Shown: positions 5,224 through 7,424 of the stretch, one piece after another
How positions within the stretch are numbered: position 1 is the first letter of the stretch
How the letters are laid out: each line of letters starts with the position of its first letter
The notes under the pieces: generated by a model
Seen by the model: the letters and a program-made list of their open reading frames with translations, nothing else
The model's database searches: none
What the model was told of the DNA's origin: nothing
DNA from: Candidatus Woesearchaeota archaeon
GTDB lineage: Archaea > Nanobdellota > Nanobdellia > Woesearchaeales > UBA525
DNA length: 7,424 bases
Assembly: GCA_018221165.1 (NCBI GenBank)
Contig: JAAOYD010000026.1
Coordinates: 1 to 7,424, forward strand
Direction of reading: 5' to 3'
Program-made: the position numbers and the translations under genes

Positions 5224-6111
5224 TTATCCGTTCACTGCTTCTCTGCATTCTTTCTGTTCTTTTTCGTATTCTATGCGGTCGCAGACTTTAATGTCTTTTT
5301 CGCTGATAGCGTATTCTTTGAAGCACGTGTCTTTATTACCCATCATCAGGCGCTCACAAGCGTTTGGGTCTTCACTGTTAATCGCGACTTGATTCACGCA
5401 TTTTACTGCATAATTCCAGTCTTCAATTCTCACGCAGTCTGTTGCGCTTTCGTCATTCACTGCTGCTTTGAGCATGCAGGAATCCCAACTAGAGGATGTT
5501 TCTTTCATGAGTTCACAATCCTTTACTGTTTCGGCAGCTAACCAAATACAGGTGTCTCTTTCTTCTTCATCAAATCTATTGAAGTTACAGTGTTCTGCAC
5601 CGTTCTTCGTGGCAAACTTCTCCACACATTTTTTTGCACCTTCTTCGCTAAGTTCGAAGCAAGGTTCTATATCGCCGAGTTCAGCTGAGATACTCATGAT
5701 GCAGAGTTCTTCGTCACTATCGCTTGCAATAAGACCGCATGCCTCGAGATCGTTGTCGAAATGTGCTGATTCAGAATAACATCTATCTTTGTCTATGGCA
5801 TGACTGCAAATTAATTCATTCCCTGTTGCACCAGCAACATCCCAGATGCAATACTCTTGCGTGTTCTTCTCTTCGATCATGTCACAGAGATTGACGTCGC
5901 CTTTCGCCTCCGCCATCCTACGCAAGCACTTCCATTGTTCAGAATGATACTGGTCACCGTTCTCTTTCTCTACAATGAGCATCTTACATTGTTCAGGATC
6001 GCCACTCTTGAGAGCAGCTCTCATTTCCGGGCTATCAATAAACATATCCATGCAACCAGATAATACTACTGTTACTACTAGAATTAATACCAACACAAGT
6101 AATCGCTTCAT
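5224..6111 (-). CDS. Lipoprotein of ten tandem two-cysteine repeats
   Basis: This is a 295-residue protein. The signal peptide is classic: MKR, a run of Leu/Val, and lipobox VLSGC with Cys20 as the anchor, so the protein is exported and tethered to the outer face of the membrane. The mature part holds 20 cysteines in ten consecutive repeats of about 23-35 residues. A typical unit is A-x-x-x-G/N-D-x-x-x-C, then 9-13 residues, then C-x-x-x, for example AEAKGDVNLCDMIEE ... EYCIWD. The units are acidic and look like helix-turn-helix pairs, resembling a Sel1/TPR-like solenoid held by one disulfide per repeat; this fold is inferred. Such surfaces usually bind other proteins. The start is supported by a TATA box and a G-run Shine-Dalgarno. 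I do not recognise a named family. Confidence 0.85.
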   Translation of the reverse strand: MKRLLVLVLILVVTVVLSGCMDMFIDSPEMRAALKSGDPEQCKMLIVEKENGDQYHSEQWKCLRRMAEAKGDVNLCDMIEEKNTQEYCIWDVAGATGNELICSHAIDKDRCYSESAHFDNDLEACGLIASDSDEELCIMSISAELGDIEPCFELSEEGAKKCVEKFATKNGAEHCNFNRFDEEERDTCIWLAAETVKDCELMKETSSSWDSCMLKAAVNDESATDCVRIEDWNYAVKCVNQVAINSEDPNACERLMMGNKDTCFKEYAISEKDIKVCDRIEYEKEQKECREAVNG

Positions 6112-6117
6112 ACCTAT

Positions 6118-6123
6118 CCCCCC
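6118..6123 (-). promoter_or_regulatory. G-run Shine-Dalgarno of the two-cysteine repeat lipoprotein
   Basis: Six Gs on the minus strand, followed by AT, lie six bases before ATG 6111 and can pair with the CCUCC of 16S rRNA. They decide this start. Confidence 0.5.
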
Positions 6124-6146
6124 TCGGTCAGAAGAAACGAGTACCC

Positions 6147-6154
6147 GTTTATAA
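6147..6154 (-). promoter_or_regulatory. TATA box of the two-cysteine repeat lipoprotein gene
   Basis: The minus strand reads TTATAAAC. It predicts transcription from about 6124 and a 13-nt leader containing the G-run. The gene therefore has its own promoter and need not be co-transcribed with the cysteine-rich gene upstream. Confidence 0.6.
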
Positions 6155-6191
6155 GTACTACGGACTCTTCTCTTCTTCGGACTGTACGTCT

Positions 6192-7424
6192 TTATCGTCC
6201 TTCACACATCTCGTCATTGACGACTGTGCCTTTGCAGGTTCCTTCTTGGACAAAGTTGTAGTCATAGACGACTGCGACCACTGATTTTCCTCTTGTCTTG
6301 CAGCACTCGACACAAGCATCAGATGATCTCACACAAGTACCATCACTGCATTCATAGCCATCGCAGTATTCAGGGCAATCTTCTTCATCAGCAACTAAGG
6401 AACCGTCCTCGCAGGTGTAGGGGTTGCACTCCCATCGCTCCCTCACGCAATCACCATTAACGCATTCAAACCCATCACATACTACAGGACAATCCCTGGA
6501 TGATTCAACAAGCGAACCATCTTCGCATTCGTATGGGTCGCACTGCCATCGTTCTCTGACGCAACGATCGTCATCACATTCATAGCCAGAACAGCTTGTT
6601 GGGCAATCACGAGATGACTCAACGAGTGTGCCGTCTTCACATTGATACGGGTTGCATTCCCAACGTTCTTTGACACAGCGACCATTAGTACATTCGTAAC
6701 CGTCACATTCTTCTTCGACTGGGCATTCGCTTTCAGTTGCGGCAGTTGAACCATCAGGACAGCGCACTAAGGTTGGTTCAGGAGTAGGTTCCGGTTCAGG
6801 TTCTGTAGTGGTCTCAGTACATTCCTCAGCCTCAGGACACTCCTCAGCCTCAGGACACTCAGGACAACCAGCAATCTCCTCACCATCAGAACCATCACAT
6901 GTATACGCGCACTTATCAAAACCAACATCATACCAATCATAAGAATCACACGTGTTAGCCATACCGACGCCTTCACCAAGCATGTCGCGATTATTACCAC
7001 AAGCAATGTTTCGAATCAAAGCCGAATCGCTCTGCACGTCAAAACCTGTGCGGTAATTCTCAGCCTCACAACCAATAACGACGCTGTTCGCGCCCGTCAC
7101 TAAGAAACCAGTGCCGTGACGAATCTCCGAGACTGCACCACTAGAAGGCACATTAGAGCTGCCATTATCTTCGCCACCGCCAAGAATAGTCGCGACAAAA
7201 TTAATCATCGTGGCAAAGAAACCACCAGACTGCTGCTGGCTCTGCGCTTGCGTTTGTTGTTGCACTTGAGCACCGCCTTGCACCTGCGCGCCGGCCTGAG
7301 CACCATTTTGTGGCTGATTCTGCTGAATATTCTGCATACCACCACCAGCAAGTTCTTGTTGACCATACTGCACTAACTCGCGCGTCACACCAATTATTTT
7401 AGTCAAGGAATACGCGCAACGAAC
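6192..7424 (-). CDS. Large cysteine-rich surface protein with 38-residue six-Cys repeats (partial, 5' end off window)
   Basis: The frame is open to the right edge, so the N-terminus is missing; 410 codons are visible. In order there is a Gln/Gly/Ala-rich linker (about 7200-7340), a short hydrophobic patch (FFATMINFVATILGG), and a segment GFLVTGANSVVIGCEAENYR...GFDVQSDSALIRNIACGNN. That segment has the rhythm of right-handed parallel beta-helix (pectate-lyase/NosD-like) coils. Then come paired ECPEAEEC units, an acidic EPEPEPTPEP spacer, and the six-Cys repeats up to a Cys-rich C-terminus (VECCKTRG). Cysteine content and linkers imply an exported, disulfide-stabilised surface protein; the signal peptide would be off-window. 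The repeats resemble small EGF- or keratin-like disulfide modules, but I cannot name the family. Adhesion or binding is inference. Confidence 0.8.
   Translation of the reverse strand, partial: VRCAYSLTKIIGVTRELVQYGQQELAGGGMQNIQQNQPQNGAQAGAQVQGGAQVQQQTQAQSQQQSGGFFATMINFVATILGGGEDNGSSNVPSSGAVSEIRHGTGFLVTGANSVVIGCEAENYRTGFDVQSDSALIRNIACGNNRDMLGEGVGMANTCDSYDWYDVGFDKCAYTCDGSDGEEIAGCPECPEAEECPEAEECTETTTEPEPEPTPEPTLVRCPDGSTAATESECPVEEECDGYECTNGRCVKERWECNPYQCEDGTLVESSRDCPTSCSGYECDDDRCVRERWQCDPYECEDGSLVESSRDCPVVCDGFECVNGDCVRERWECNPYTCEDGSLVADEEDCPEYCDGYECSDGTCVRSSDACVECCKTRGKSVVAVVYDYNFVQEGTCKGTVVNDEMCEGR
6312..6713 (-). repeat. Tandem 114-bp repeats encoding six-cysteine modules
   Basis: Three full units (6600-6713, 6486-6599, 6372-6485) have exactly 38 codons each, followed by a degenerate fourth (to about 6312). 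The consensus is C-D-G-Y-E-C-x4-C-V-R-E-R-W-x-C-N-P-Y, then x-C-E-D-G-S-L-V-x5-D-C-P. The units differ by substitutions but not by length. Just upstream, RCPDGSTAATESECP matches the second half of the unit, so the array begins with a half repeat. Confidence 0.85.

Noticed and set aside
5084..5541. Plus-strand frames opposite the two-cysteine repeat lipoprotein
   Set aside because: They lack promoters and start inside another gene; the minus frame has signal peptide, regular repeats and promoter.
6312..6713. CRISPR-like regular repeats
   Set aside because: The 114-bp period is in-frame, the units are coding and diverged throughout, and there are no short identical repeats with unique spacers.
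7404..7406. TTG as the start of the cysteine-rich protein
   Set aside because: The frame continues upstream to the edge without a stop, and the protein lacks any signal peptide there, so the true start is probably outside the window.

Overview
The window reads as a piece of an archaeal chromosome, most likely from a DPANN-type lineage (Woesearchaeota or a relative is my guess, not shown). The main evidence is promoter architecture. Several genes have an AT-rich TATA-like box centred about 26 bp upstream of the start codon and no room for a leader, the pattern of archaeal leaderless transcripts. Others have a short leader with a Shine-Dalgarno match (GGTGAT, GGAG, G-run). A CxxC-x17-CxxC zinc-ribbon protein and several surface proteins of unknown family fit the same picture. 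No RNA gene, mobile element or CRISPR array was found.

Layout, left to right. (1) 1-1724, minus: a large membrane-anchored modular protein. It has a helical N-terminal domain, a long Pro/Glu/Thr linker, one membrane segment, a second such linker, an unknown outer domain, and the start of an SLT lytic-transglycosylase motif cut by the left edge. (2) Divergent to it, 1814-2470, plus: a ThiF/MoeB/HesA-type E1-like enzyme. (3) 2588-2863, plus: a small RGG-rich protein with a zinc ribbon. (4) 2900-3046, minus: a 48-residue two-helix membrane protein. (5) 3152-4543, plus: a DEAD-box RNA helicase with an RG-rich basic tail. (6) 4544-4903, minus: a small lipoprotein-like protein whose stop codon touches that of the helicase. 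(7) 4989-5189, plus: a 66-residue two-helix membrane protein, divergent from (6) with a palindrome between the two TATA boxes. (8) 5224-6111, minus: a lipoprotein built of ten two-cysteine repeats. (9) 6192-7424, minus: the C-terminal part of a large cysteine-rich surface protein with 38-residue, six-cysteine repeats, running off the right edge.

Two themes stand out. One is RNA handling: the RGG zinc-ribbon protein and the DEAD-box helicase with a similar tail. The other is the cell surface: the SLT protein, two lipoproteins, two tiny membrane proteins and the cysteine-rich protein. The most unusual points are the peptidoglycan-lyase-type motif in an apparently archaeal genome and the two different disulfide-type repeat proteins side by side. 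Nearly every gene has its own promoter, so operons seem rare here.
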